64,000 nucleotides of DNA. Origin: Palsa-504 sp963834685. Lineage in GTDB: Bacteria; Actinomycetota; Actinomycetes; Streptosporangiales; Streptosporangiaceae. The stretch spans positions 62,001-126,000 of the forward strand of contig CAWICW010000009.1 of the NCBI GenBank assembly GCA_963834685.1, written 5' to 3'. The first letter of the stretch is position 1; every line of letters starts with the position of its first letter. This document shows, piece after piece, positions 31,622-39,744 of this stretch. Position numbers and translations under genes: made by a program. The notes under the pieces were generated by a model that searched no databases, was not told the DNA's origin, and was given only the letters and a program-made list of their open reading frames with translations.

Positions 31622-32235
31622 CGTGAGATCCTCTCGGGAGCCTGCCGTGATCCGCGCAGGCCGTGCTGGTGGAGGAGGGCGGCGACCCGGGCCGCGCGGG
31701 GGAGCTGGCGGGCGGCGCTGGCCAGCCGCCAGATGGCCGCGGCCGCGACGACCAGGGCGCAGGCGACGGCCAGGTCAAGCAGCCAGCCGTGCTGCAGGTC
31801 CTTGCTCGAGCCGATGCTGTGCGCGAACGCGACCGGCCAGCACAGGTAGGCGAGCAGGTGGATGGCCCGCCACAGGATCCGGTTGAGGCGGCCGCGGACC
31901 AGGCTGGTGATGATCATGGCCAGCATCAGGTCGAACGAGATCGCGCCCAGGCCGAGCCAGAGCCGTTCGTAGCCGGAGTCGAACGGGACGACACTGGACA
32001 GGACCGGGATGCTGACGTAGGTGTCGGCCACCGCGGTCAGCACGTGCACGGCGATGAACGCCACGGCGAGCAGCGAGAGGTTCCGGTGCAGGCTGGTCAC
32101 GGCGAAGCGAGGCAGGCCCGGGAGGCGGCCCTGGCGGTTGACCAGGATGCCGAGCACCAGGACGGCGGTGAGCAGCAGCAGTGCGACGATGCCGGTGGAG
32201 CGACTGGCGTACCAGAACACGGTGCTCCCGCTCAT
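31618..32235 (-). CDS. Ferric-reductase-like transmembrane protein
   Basis: 205 residues with about five or six membrane helices and several His placed for haem: SLHRNLSLLAVAFIAVHVLTAV in helices 2-3, WRAIHLLAYLCWPVAFAHSIG in helix 5. This is the pattern of ferric-reductase-like/MsrQ cytochrome b domains. It lacks the FAD/NAD domains of full ferric reductases, so electrons must come from another protein, plausibly the adjacent NuoF-like subunit. AAGGAG lies 5 bases before the ATG. A basic C-terminal tail faces the cytosol. Confidence 0.87.
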   Translation of the reverse strand: MSGSTVFWYASRSTGIVALLLLTAVLVLGILVNRQGRLPGLPRFAVTSLHRNLSLLAVAFIAVHVLTAVADTYVSIPVLSSVVPFDSGYERLWLGLGAISFDLMLAMIITSLVRGRLNRILWRAIHLLAYLCWPVAFAHSIGSSKDLQHGWLLDLAVACALVVAAAAIWRLASAARQLPRAARVAALLHQHGLRGSRQAPERISR

Positions 32236-32316
32236 GTCACTCCTTCCCGTCCGGTCGGGGTTGGTATCTGTTCACGTCATCCATAGTTGCTGAGCGAGGT
32301 GGATAAAGCCTGCAAG

Positions 32317-33360
32317 CTAGTTCTGAGATAGCTCTGACTGAGCTGAGCTTGGCGCGGCAGGCTCCGGGGCGTCTTCGGGCCAGCCGGCCACGGTGAACAC
32401 CACGCCGGTCGCGTCGACCAGGCGGGCGGGCAGGCCGAGCTTGGCCAGCCAGCCGAGGGCGGCCCGGCCGCGGATGACCGCGGCGGTGCTGGCCGCGTTG
32501 GCGTCCGCGCAGGTCCCCGCGGCCACCGACACGGTGCGCCAGACCGGCTCGGCCGGGAAGCCGGTGCGCGGGTCGAGGATGTGGTGCAGCACGTCACCGC
32601 CGCGCTGCCAGCGGCGCGCGGCGGTGCTGGACGTGGCCAGCCCGCCGTCGCGGATCGCGATCAGCGCGTACGGGCCCGCTGGTGTCTCATCCGGGGAGCC
32701 GGTCACGTCCTGGACCCGGATCCGCCAGCCGCCCTCGGGGCCGGGGCCCGCGACCGCGATGTCGCCGCCCAGGCTGACCAGCACCCCGCAGCCAGCCCGC
32801 CGCGCGATCCGCGCCGCGGACCGGTCGGCGGCCCACGCCTTGGCGGTGGCCCCGAGGTCCAGCTGGATGCCGGCGGGCATGGTCAGCATCCGGCCCTCCA
32901 GGCGGACCTCGCGCCAGCCGGGCACCGTCCGCACGGTGAGCTCCGCGGCCGGCCCGGTACGCTCGATTCGTTCGAAATCGCGGTCGTATCCGATGGCAGA
33001 CATGGCCGCGCCGACCGTCGGGTCGACGTCGCCGTCGGTGAGTTCGGCCGCCCGCAGCGCGACGGCGATGGCCTCGGCGAGCAGCGGGCTGACCTGCTGG
33101 CCTTCCGCTCGGCCCGTTGCCTGGCCGCTCGCTTGGCCTTCGGCCTGGCCGCTGGCTTGCAGGGCGCAGATCTCGGAGTCGGCGCGGAACCGGCTGCAGG
33201 CCAGGTCGACCGCGGCCAGGTCTTGTTCGAGCAGGCTGCGGGCCTGGGCCAGGCAACGCGAATCGGTGACGACCAGCCGGACCTCGGTCCCGAGGGCGCG
33301 CCAGGCGGCCGCGGCCTCGGTTTTGCCGACGGCGGCGGCGGCGTCCTGGGCGGGCGGCAT
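32317..33360 (-). CDS. apbE: FAD:protein FMN transferase (ApbE)
   Basis: 347 residues. Family landmarks: ALGTEVRLVV near the start, SEICAL..., VDPTVGAAMSAIGYDRDF, IQLDLGATAKAWAADRSA, GVLVSLGGDIAVAGP, IRDGGLATSSTAARRW and HHILDPRTGFPAEPVWRTVSV. It covalently attaches FMN to Thr or Ser of partner proteins. A Gly/Gln/Ala insertion (about residues 70-90, SGQAEGQASGQATGRAEGQ) is a low-complexity addition. No signal peptide or lipobox is visible, although many ApbE proteins are exported. Its ATG shares a base with the stop of the Ser-rich gene (TGATG). Confidence 0.92.
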   Translation of the reverse strand: MPPAQDAAAAVGKTEAAAAWRALGTEVRLVVTDSRCLAQARSLLEQDLAAVDLACSRFRADSEICALQASGQAEGQASGQATGRAEGQQVSPLLAEAIAVALRAAELTDGDVDPTVGAAMSAIGYDRDFERIERTGPAAELTVRTVPGWREVRLEGRMLTMPAGIQLDLGATAKAWAADRSAARIARRAGCGVLVSLGGDIAVAGPGPEGGWRIRVQDVTGSPDETPAGPYALIAIRDGGLATSSTAARRWQRGGDVLHHILDPRTGFPAEPVWRTVSVAAGTCADANAASTAAVIRGRAALGWLAKLGLPARLVDATGVVFTVAGWPEDAPEPAAPSSAQSELSQN

Positions 33361-33755
33361 CAGGAGCCGCCGGAGGTGGCCTGGCTGCTGCCCGAACTCG
33401 AGCTCGGAGCGGAACCCGAGCTGAAGCCGCTGGAGCTCGAGTTGGATCCGGACGAGGTGGAGCCGGAGTTCGAGGACGAGCCGGAGTTCGAGGACGAGCC
33501 GGAGTTCGAGGACGAGCCGGAGTTCGAGGACCCGGAACTGGTCGAGGTGCCGGCCGAGGACGAGCCGGTGGACGCCGAGGGGGAAGTCGTGGTCTTGTGC
33601 GTGGACCCAGGCAGGGCCAGGGTCACCACGCCCGCCGCCACTACGCTAGCCATAGTGACCGCGGTGGTGGTCGACCGGACCTTGGCGCGGCCGCGTTCCC
33701 GGGCCGCCATGGCCAGCCTGACGCTGTCGCGTGATGCTCTACTCATGTCACCCAT
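33360..33755 (-). CDS. Ser/Gly/Asn-rich membrane-anchored protein
   Basis: 131 residues. A basic N-terminal part (1-28) precedes one membrane segment, STTTAVTMASVVAAGVVTLA (about 28-47). The outer 80 residues are almost only Ser, Gly, Asn and Thr with GSSSNS-type repeats. In related operons the corresponding gene usually continues into an FMN-binding domain flavinylated by ApbE. Here the protein stops directly after the linker (SSQATSGGS) and no such domain is present. It may be a truncated anchor or a spacer protein. ATG 33746 is an alternative start. It is the first gene of the redox operon. Confidence 0.75.
   Translation of the reverse strand: MGDMSRASRDSVRLAMAARERGRAKVRSTTTAVTMASVVAAGVVTLALPGSTHKTTTSPSASTGSSSAGTSTSSGSSNSGSSSNSGSSSNSGSSSNSGSTSSGSNSSSSGFSSGSAPSSSSGSSQATSGGS
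33463..33530. repeat. 18-bp tandem repeat in the Ser-rich gene
   Basis: CCGGAGTTCGAGGACGAG is repeated at 33463, 33481 and 33499, with a partial fourth copy to 33530. Copies are identical. On the coding (minus) strand it yields the Ser/Asn/Gly hexapeptide repeats; identical copies suggest recent expansion by slippage. Confidence 0.9.
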
Positions 33756-33893
33756 TCTGCGGTCGCGGACTCGGAGTCTGCTGCGGGGAACTTCTCGGTT
33801 GGCTATGAGGGCGCGTCTCCCGGGTGAGCCGCCTGGCCCGAGGCTACCCAGCGAAGATGAAGGACTCCTGAAGACGCGGTTCCGCCTGCCCCG

Positions 33894-34430
33894 TCAGTGG
33901 TAGCCGTGGGTCATCGGGTGCGGGCTGAGCTTCATCTCCGGCAGCCACCCGCCGTGGCGGATGGCCCGCATTGCCTCCTTGCGCCGTTCTCGGTCCATCC
34001 GGTCGATGAACAGCACGCCGTCGAGGTGATCGGTCTCGTGCTGCAGGCAGCGGGCCAGGTTGCCGGTGCCGACCACCTGGACCGGATCGCCGTCGGCGGT
34101 GAAGCCCTTTGCGACCACGTTCATCCGGCGCTTGGTGTCGAAGTAGAAGCCAGGGATCGACAGGCATCCTTCGGGGCCGTCCTGTTCCACCTGATCGGGG
34201 AAGGCGAGCACCGGGTTGACCAGATGGCCGGCCACGTCCTCGTCGTGGAACACGAACACCCGCAGGCCGACGCCGACCTGGGGCGCGGCCAGGCCGGACC
34301 CGCGCTGGTCGTACAGCGTCTGATCGAGGTTGCGGACCAGGCGGCGCAGTTCGGCGTCGAACGTCGTCACCGCCTCGGCCGGAGTGGTGAGGACCGGGTC
34401 GCCGAACAGGCGGATCGGCAGGACCGCCAT
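33894..34430 (-). CDS. def: Peptide deformylase
   Basis: 178 residues with all three motifs: GSGLAAPQVG (44-53, canonical GxGLAAPQ), EGCLS (87-91, Cys89 metal ligand) and QHETDHLDG (130-138, His131 and His135 ligands, Glu132 catalytic). It removes the formyl group from nascent proteins. ATG 34430 is preceded by GGAGGAG, while the longer frame to 34658 reads antisense through the neighbour. It is divergent from a winged-helix regulator across a gap of 52 bases that holds paired palindromes. An extra, regulated copy would fit stress or inhibitor tolerance; whether another def exists cannot be seen here. Confidence 0.93.
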   Translation of the reverse strand: MAVLPIRLFGDPVLTTPAEAVTTFDAELRRLVRNLDQTLYDQRGSGLAAPQVGVGLRVFVFHDEDVAGHLVNPVLAFPDQVEQDGPEGCLSIPGFYFDTKRRMNVVAKGFTADGDPVQVVGTGNLARCLQHETDHLDGVLFIDRMDRERRKEAMRAIRHGGWLPEMKLSPHPMTHGYH

Positions 34431-34454
34431 GTCGTGTTCTCCTCCGGGAGTGAG

Positions 34455-34480
34455 CTTTGCAAAGAGTATAGTTTGCAAAG
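34455..34480. promoter_or_regulatory. Paired palindromes shared by def and the regulator gene
   Basis: CTTTGCAAAG (34455-34464, a perfect palindrome) and GTTTGCAAAG (34471-34480) share the core TTTGCAAA and are separated by AGTATA. Core centres are 16 bases apart, about 1.5 helical turns. They fill the divergent promoter region and end 2 bases before the regulator ATG. This is the expected layout for an autoregulatory operator controlling both genes. Confidence 0.65.
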
Positions 34481-34482
34481 TG

Positions 34483-35061
34483 ATGGCGCTACGTGCCCGC
34501 CGGGAGCCGCGGCTGGAACGGCATCCGGTCCGGGAGGACCTGCTGGAGCTGATCCGCCGGGACGGGATCGTCACCGCCACGGCCGCGGCCCGCGAACTGG
34601 GCGGCAGCACCGGCCTGTACTCCTTCCACCTGCGCCGGTTGGCCCGGTTCGGGATCATCGAGGAAGCTCCCTCCGCAGGCGGCCGGGTCCGTCCGTGGCG
34701 GCTCGCGCGGTCCGGTGCGGCACCATCACCGGACCAGGCCAGCTCCCGTCCGGTCAGCGACGCCGAACTGAGCGAGGTGGCGCGGGGACTGGAGGACGAG
34801 AGTTACCGTCGCTGGCTGGAGCAGCGCGACACCGCGCCCGCGCCCTGGCGTCGTGACGAGGCGTTCAGCCAGGTCGTCTACCTGACCCCCGACGAGATGG
34901 CCGGGATGGCGCAGGTGATCCGGGCGCTGCTGGCCCAGTACCGGCACCGCGAGATCAGGCCCGCGGCGCGCCCGCTCGAGGCCGCTCCCGTCGCCGTGGT
35001 AGCCCGGCTGTTCCCGCTGCTGGAGCCCGGCGGCGCGCCGCGGCCAGGACCGCCGCGGTGA
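34483..35061 (+). CDS. Winged helix-turn-helix transcriptional regulator
   Basis: 192 residues. The N-terminal 75 residues form a winged helix: HPVREDLLELIRRDGIVTAT, AARELGGSTGLYSFHLRRLA and RFGIIEEAPSAGGRVRPWRL, similar to ArsR/MarR-type DNA-binding domains. A linker (about 80-90) leads to a helical C-terminal part with VARGLEDESYRRWLEQRD and MAGMAQVIRALLAQYRHREI, which may sense a ligand or dimerise. ATG 34483 directly follows the paired palindromes, so autoregulation and control of def are likely. The last 107 bases overlap the converging HNH gene. Confidence 0.82.
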   Translation: MALRARREPRLERHPVREDLLELIRRDGIVTATAAARELGGSTGLYSFHLRRLARFGIIEEAPSAGGRVRPWRLARSGAAPSPDQASSRPVSDAELSEVARGLEDESYRRWLEQRDTAPAPWRRDEAFSQVVYLTPDEMAGMAQVIRALLAQYRHREIRPAARPLEAAPVAVVARLFPLLEPGGAPRPGPPR

Positions 35062-36745
35062 TCACGCCGCGCACGATCGTGCGCAGGCGAAGGCGAGCAG
35101 GGCGCCGCTGAGCGGTCTCGTCCGGCCTTAGAGTCTGGCTGTCGGGGTGAGCAGCCACGGCGGGCTGGTCACCCGGGGCGGGTGGGGGGCTGTGGCTGCA
35201 GATGATCTTGCCGTCCGGGCTTCGGACCTGGCTGGTGCCGTCGGGGTGGGCGGTCAGGGTCCAGCCGAGCTCGTGCAGGACGACGTGGTGGTGCCACCAG
35301 CAGTAATCCTTGAGGTTGGTGAGACTGGTGCGGCCGCCGTCGGCGCGGTGGGTGACGTGGTGGGGTTCACAGCCGGAGGCGGGCTGGTCACAGCCGCCGG
35401 GGAACTGGCAGTGCTGGTCCCGCAGGGCGACCAGGCGGCGCAGGTGCAGCGGGATGTCGTCGGTCTGGCCGACGTCCAGGGGGAGGGAGGGTCCGGCCAG
35501 GGGTTTGCCGAGCAGGTGGCGGCGCAGGAACGAGGCGGCGCCGCCGGGGCCGGAGACGACCTGGAGGATCGTGCCGAGAATCTGCTGCTCCATCGCGGCC
35601 AGCGCGTCCGCGACCGTGGCGGCCTGCTCGGCGCGGCGAGTGGTGCTGCCGGTCAGGCCGGCCGGGACGGCGGCGGGGACCGGGGCGGGTTCGGGTGCGG
35701 CCTGGGCGCGGAGCTGGTGGTAGCGGACGCACAAGGCGATCAGGTCCTCGACCGCGCCCGGGTCGATGTCGCCAGTGACCACCGGGATGATCATGGCGTC
35801 GCAGGCGACCTGGCGGGCGGCGGCACCGTCCAGCCAGGCGCCGCCGTCCCCGGTGGACACGGAGGCGGCGGCGCGGTGGGCGGCCCACCGGGCGCGGTAC
35901 TCGGCGATCCACTTGTCTTGGATGCCGGAGTCGGCGTCGATCGCGCACAGGTCCGCGAAGCTGACGTGGACCAGCGCTTTGACCGGCTGACCGGCCCGCC
36001 GCGGCAGCAGGTCGGACGCGAGGAGGCGGCGCATCGCCTCGGCCAGCGCGTCGTGGTACCGCTGCGGCCGGGTCCGCAGGTCCCCACCACCCTGGGGGAC
36101 CGACAGCGCGTCCAGGACCGCCTGCACCATGGCCGTGCATTCGGGGGTCAGGTCGCCGTGGATGACCCCGGCGCCGCCGAACGTGGTGTCCAGGGAGACG
36201 CCGCGGTCCAGCCGCGGATCGTCATCCGGGTCGGGGCGGGCGGTGCGGGCGCGGATCTCCGCGCAGATCGCCGCCAAGGACCGCAGGTCCGCGCCGGCCC
36301 TCGCCGCGGCGACCAGGATCTCCTCGGCCTCGGCCCGGTACTCCTCCGGGATGGCCTTCGTCCACCGGGCCAGCTGCAGGGCAACCGACTTGGTGAGCAC
36401 GTGGCCCTCGGCCAGAGCGGCCAGCAGCACCTGGTGGCCGCGAGCCAGCGCCTGGAGCGCCATGTACTCCCCGGCCTGGCCCCTGGTGACCCGGGTCGAC
36501 TGGACCAGCCAGGTCCGGGTGCTCCGCTGCCCGTCGGCCAGATGGCCGTCCTGGGCGTCGAAGGCCGCCAGCAGCCGGCCCCGCACCGCCGCCTCCACCG
36601 CGTCGGCCCGCTCCAGCGCCCGCAGGCACTCCGCGACCGCCTCGGCGGGCATCTCCGCCGCGTCCTCGGCGACCAGGAACCCTAGCGCAGACTCCAGCAT
36701 CCGCAGCGCCTCATCGGCATCCGACGGAACCGCTATCGCGCCCAT
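34955..36745 (-). CDS. DUF222/HNH endonuclease family protein (13E12-type)
   Basis: 596 residues. The N-terminal two thirds is the helical DUF222 domain (RSTRTWLVQSTRVTRGQAGEY, GHVLTKSVALQLARWT). The C-terminal HNH nuclease is at about 440-500: DQHCQFPGGCDQPASGCEPHHVTHRADGG and TNLKDYCWWHHHVVLHELGW, with the HH, N and H catalytic residues and the Cys pairs. Such genes are multicopy in many actinobacteria and are often linked to mobile DNA. The tail after about residue 520 (Pro/Arg/Ala-rich) overlaps the converging regulator gene by 107 bases and may be a non-conserved extension. Confidence 0.88.
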   Translation of the reverse strand: MGAIAVPSDADEALRMLESALGFLVAEDAAEMPAEAVAECLRALERADAVEAAVRGRLLAAFDAQDGHLADGQRSTRTWLVQSTRVTRGQAGEYMALQALARGHQVLLAALAEGHVLTKSVALQLARWTKAIPEEYRAEAEEILVAAARAGADLRSLAAICAEIRARTARPDPDDDPRLDRGVSLDTTFGGAGVIHGDLTPECTAMVQAVLDALSVPQGGGDLRTRPQRYHDALAEAMRRLLASDLLPRRAGQPVKALVHVSFADLCAIDADSGIQDKWIAEYRARWAAHRAAASVSTGDGGAWLDGAAARQVACDAMIIPVVTGDIDPGAVEDLIALCVRYHQLRAQAAPEPAPVPAAVPAGLTGSTTRRAEQAATVADALAAMEQQILGTILQVVSGPGGAASFLRRHLLGKPLAGPSLPLDVGQTDDIPLHLRRLVALRDQHCQFPGGCDQPASGCEPHHVTHRADGGRTSLTNLKDYCWWHHHVVLHELGWTLTAHPDGTSQVRSPDGKIICSHSPPPAPGDQPAVAAHPDSQTLRPDETAQRRPARLRLRTIVRGVITAAVLAAARRRAPAAGTAGLPRRRERPRAGAPRA

Positions 36746-37071
36746 GGTGATCTCTCACCTCCCCTCGGGTACCCGGGCCGGGATGCGTCCGGCCATGTAT
36801 ACGACCTGGCCGCGCCCTATCCGACCAAATTCGGCTCTGTGTTCTAATCCGACGCTAGCAGGCGCCACTGACATTTAGGCTTGCCGTGCCCATGACGATC
36901 AATGCCGCGGATACAGAGAGCTGACATCCGATTCTGCACGTGAGTGCGCAGGCTACAGTGCGGCGTGCGTGCTACAGGCTTGGTTAAATTAGCGGAGCTT
37001 GTGGCCTGGTAAACGCGGGCTCGGCCACCCGTATGGCCCGTTACAGGCGGAGTAGTCAATGGGAGGTCAAA

Positions 37072-37212
37072 ATGGCGGGAAGCAAGCAGCAGGGCTCGCG
37101 GTGCTTGCGCCGCCCGCGGGAATGGAGAAAGCTGGGGCGGGGCGTGCGGCACGGAACTCAAACCGCCCGAGGGCGCACCCGCTGCGTGCTTTACGATCGA
37201 CCAGTTCGGTGA
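37072..37212 (+). CDS. Possible 46-residue basic protein
   Basis: In the 480-base gap upstream of the lipase gene, GGGAGG lies 5 bases before an ATG that opens the frame MAGSKQQGSRCLRRPREWRK, then LGRGVRHGTQTARGRTRCVL and YDRPVR, stopping 15 bases before the lipase start. The product would be very basic. Third positions are only moderately GC-biased, so coding is doubtful; the good ribosome-binding site and its place just before the lipase are the only support. In the rest of 36746-37226 I see no gene; the HNH promoter must lie there. Confidence 0.3.
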   Translation: MAGSKQQGSRCLRRPREWRKLGRGVRHGTQTARGRTRCVLYDRPVR

Positions 37213-37226
37213 AATGAGGACCCAGC

Positions 37227-38066
37227 ATGCCCACGGACACTATGAACCCGGCCACAGCGGTCACCTACGGACCCTTCATTCAGGCCGCCGAGGCTCAGTA
37301 CAGCAGCAATCCCAGCGTGGTGAATCCGGCCACGATCACGAACATGCCGGCCGGCTACACGCTGGTGCGCACGATCCAGATGACCGACTTCTTCGGCCCG
37401 GAGCAGTCCCGGGTCTTCTACGGGTACGTGGCCGTGGGCGGTGATCCCGTCACCGCTGTGGTCGCGCTGCGCGGCACGGAATCGACCATGGAATGGTGGG
37501 ATGACTTCCATTGGGATCTGGTGCCGTTTCCTGACGGCGGGAACGTCGCTCAGGGCTTTTATGACATCTACAAGAGCATCGGCACGATGGCCCCGGGCCA
37601 GCAGGCCGCGTCGGCACCGAGCGCCTTCGCTGCCGAAGTGGCAAAGGCTGCCACCAGCGGCCTGGCGGCCGGCCTTGATCCAGCCTCGCTGCCGCTGGTG
37701 GTGACCGGCCACAGCCTCGGGGGCGCGCTGGCGACACTGCTGGTCACGGAGCTGAGCGCGACCACGGCGCTGAAGCCGCAGGCGTGGACGTTTGCCTCGC
37801 CGCAGGTGGGCGACGCGAAGTTCGCCGCACGCTACGGCGGGCTGAGCACCGTGTCCTGGCGGATCTACAACCAGGTCGACGTCGTCCCGCACTTTCCCGT
37901 TGATGTCCTGGATAGCTACCAGCCCGTCACCACCGGGTACGCGATCAATTCCCTGGGGAAGGCGAAGTGGAGCCTGAGCTGCGCCCACTCGCTGAATACA
38001 TACATGCACGTGCTGTCGTCCGGCACCGTGCCGCTGGATCAGGCCTGTGCTGGATCAGGCCTGTAG
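37227..38066 (+). CDS. Class 3 lipase family alpha/beta hydrolase
   Basis: 279 residues of the fungal-type lipase (class 3) family: VAVVALRGTES-like segment (VTAVVALRGTES, about 75-86), the nucleophile elbow VVTGHSLGGALAT with Ser163, WTFASPQVGDAKFA, Asp218 in YNQVDVVPHFP and His254 in CAHSLNTY, forming the triad. There is no signal peptide, so it is either cytosolic or exported by another route. The C-terminus is altered by an exact 16-bp tandem duplication. AATGAGGACC precedes the ATG. Confidence 0.88.
   Translation: MPTDTMNPATAVTYGPFIQAAEAQYSSNPSVVNPATITNMPAGYTLVRTIQMTDFFGPEQSRVFYGYVAVGGDPVTAVVALRGTESTMEWWDDFHWDLVPFPDGGNVAQGFYDIYKSIGTMAPGQQAASAPSAFAAEVAKAATSGLAAGLDPASLPLVVTGHSLGGALATLLVTELSATTALKPQAWTFASPQVGDAKFAARYGGLSTVSWRIYNQVDVVPHFPVDVLDSYQPVTTGYAINSLGKAKWSLSCAHSLNTYMHVLSSGTVPLDQACAGSGL
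38033..38064 (+). repeat. Exact 16-bp tandem duplication at the lipase 3' end
   Basis: GCTGGATCAGGCCTGT occurs at 38033-38048 and again at 38049-38064 with no mismatch. With two copies the protein ends ...LDQACAGSGL. With one copy it would end ...LDQACS. The identity of the copies suggests a recent slippage event. Confidence 0.9.
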
Positions 38067-38250
38067 CTGACGGTCCGGCGGCCGGGCGAACTGCTCTGCG
38101 GTCCGCGGGCGGTTGCCATCAAGCTCCTCGTGGCACCCGCCGGTAGCGCCGCATTGCATCCGGCCTGCCGACTCGCCGAGCTGTTTACTCGGTCACGCCG
38201 ATGTGAGTGACTGCCAGCCGAGGACTGGGGAAGCCATTCCCGTCCCGGAT

Positions 38251-39315
38251 TCAGCCGGCCAGGAACTCTTCCAGGCGCCGTGCTATTGGCCATGCGCCAT
38301 CGGAACTGTTGGAGATCACGGTGCAGGTGACAGCCGATCTTGGATCGTGCACGCTCCGGAATGAAACACCAGCGTCGAATCCCTCCAAAATGACGGTATC
38401 GCTGTGCTGTCCGAGCCAGAAGCCAAGACCGTAGCGCTTGGACTTTGCCGGGACGTCGCTGCGGGGGCGCACCATTTCGGCCACCCACCAGGCAGGCACG
38501 ATCCTTCCCGTGAACAACGACTGCCACAAGGCGCTGATGTCGGCGGCCGTTGAGTAGATCCCGCCGTCCCCGCTGCCCCTCACCGGCAGGTGGAACACGT
38601 TCGTCCGTGACCTGCCCGGGATGGGCAGGTAACCCAGAGCGGTCCGGTCCGGGAGCTCGTCAGAACGCAAGAACCCGGTGTCAGCCATCCCGGCCGGCCC
38701 GCACACCCGTTCGGCCACGAGCTGGTCGAACGCAACGCCGCTGATCCGCTCGGCGATCAGCGCGAGCACGACATACCCGCTGTTGCAATAGGAGAACCGC
38801 TCGCCAGGGGCGAACTTGGCGGGGTGCCCGCCGAGCACTGCCAGGTACTGCTCGGTGGTCGCCAGGTCTTGCGGCGGCACCGTGAGCGGGTAGCCGGTGA
38901 CGTCATAGCCCGCCTCCTCGTCGAGGTAGTCACCGATGCCCGACCGGTGGGCCAGCAGGTGCTCGATGGTGACGTCGTCGCCGATGAGCGGGAGATCCGT
39001 GCCGAGCACCGAGCGCGCCGTGGTGGACATGGCCAGCGCATTGTCGTTGATCAAGCTGACCACTGCCAGCGCGGTGAGCCCTTTGGTCCCGCTGGCGATC
39101 GCGAACCGCGTGCCAACCGTATTCGGTATCTGGCGGGCGCGGTCAGCCAGGCCATAGGCCTGGGCGAATTCGGTCGCACCGCCGCGGTGCACTGACACCA
39201 CGCCGGCGAATCCGTTCTGGTCAGCAACCGGGTCGATCGCCTCTGACCAGGGCAGCATCCAGGGAGAATACAACCATGCCGCCCCGGTAGCCAGGCCGTT
39301 CGCGGCGGACAGCAC
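38251..39315 (-). CDS. Serine hydrolase, beta-lactamase class C/PBP4* family
   Basis: 354 residues. The SxxK motif is SGTK (Ser75, Lys78), the YxN motif is YCN (Tyr176-Asn178), and the third motif region is GLGFWLGQHSD near 315. It also has HLLAHRSGIGDY and ALIAERISG, typical of the beta-lactamase-related serine hydrolase family (esterase or D-amino-acid peptidase activities; not a proven beta-lactamase). The start is uncertain: GTG 39315 gives a short hydrophobic N-terminus, whereas ATG 39258 (MLPWSEAIDPVADQ) fits the family better. No signal peptide is convincing. The gene stands alone. Confidence 0.87.
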   Translation of the reverse strand: MLSAANGLATGAAWLYSPWMLPWSEAIDPVADQNGFAGVVSVHRGGATEFAQAYGLADRARQIPNTVGTRFAIASGTKGLTALAVVSLINDNALAMSTTARSVLGTDLPLIGDDVTIEHLLAHRSGIGDYLDEEAGYDVTGYPLTVPPQDLATTEQYLAVLGGHPAKFAPGERFSYCNSGYVVLALIAERISGVAFDQLVAERVCGPAGMADTGFLRSDELPDRTALGYLPIPGRSRTNVFHLPVRGSGDGGIYSTAADISALWQSLFTGRIVPAWWVAEMVRPRSDVPAKSKRYGLGFWLGQHSDTVILEGFDAGVSFRSVHDPRSAVTCTVISNSSDGAWPIARRLEEFLAG

Positions 39316-39412
39316 AATAACGCCGCCGGCCCTTATGGGTGCGTGGATAGGGTCGGTTGCGGCCCTGGGAGCCGAGCCTTAACGGATGAGCGTCTCCTTC
39401 GGGCGCCGGGGC

Positions 39413-39589
39413 TCAGGTGTCGGGGCCGGGGTCTGCGTCCTCAAGTTCGGGATCTACCCCGCCTTCCCGGTGCTTTTCTTGTGCGCGCATCACGGCCCGC
39501 ATTTTGGCGAACTCGGCGGTGTTCGACATGTCAGGCTCGCTGCCACGCTGGTCGCCGGTGTTTTCCGGCTCCGGCACGCGGTCACTCAT
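39413..39589 (-). CDS. Small acidic hypothetical protein (58 residues)
   Basis: ATG 39589 is preceded by GGAGGAGG at an 8-base spacing, a very strong ribosome-binding site. The frame MSDRVPEPENTGDQRGSEPD, then MSNTAEFAKMRAVMRAQEKH and REGGVDPELEDADPGPDT has a charged helical centre (AEFAKMRAVMRAQEKHRE) between two acidic, probably disordered ends. Third positions are GC-biased. No known domain. It is short enough to be missed by automatic length cut-offs. It could be a small regulatory or binding protein. Confidence 0.65.
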   Translation of the reverse strand: MSDRVPEPENTGDQRGSEPDMSNTAEFAKMRAVMRAQEKHREGGVDPELEDADPGPDT

Positions 39590-39744
39590 GGTCAGGTCCT
39601 CCTCCAGAAGCTGGATCCCATGCCCAGCACGGTACCGGGAACCTGGCGCCGCGGCCCCGCTGCTGGCCTATTCGTGCGACACGCCGGCGGCACCGCCGGG
39701 TCGTTCAGGTCCTGTCCGTGATGCCGGGAAAGCGGCACGGCGGG

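Noticed and set aside
33420..33600. Acidic PEFEDE repeat protein on the plus strand
   Set aside because: It is the complement of the Ser-rich gene's tandem repeat; the minus-strand gene has a membrane anchor and sits in a coupled operon.
38251..39315. True beta-lactamase
   Set aside because: SxxK and YxN are present, but these are shared by esterases and peptidases of the family, and there is no convincing signal peptide.
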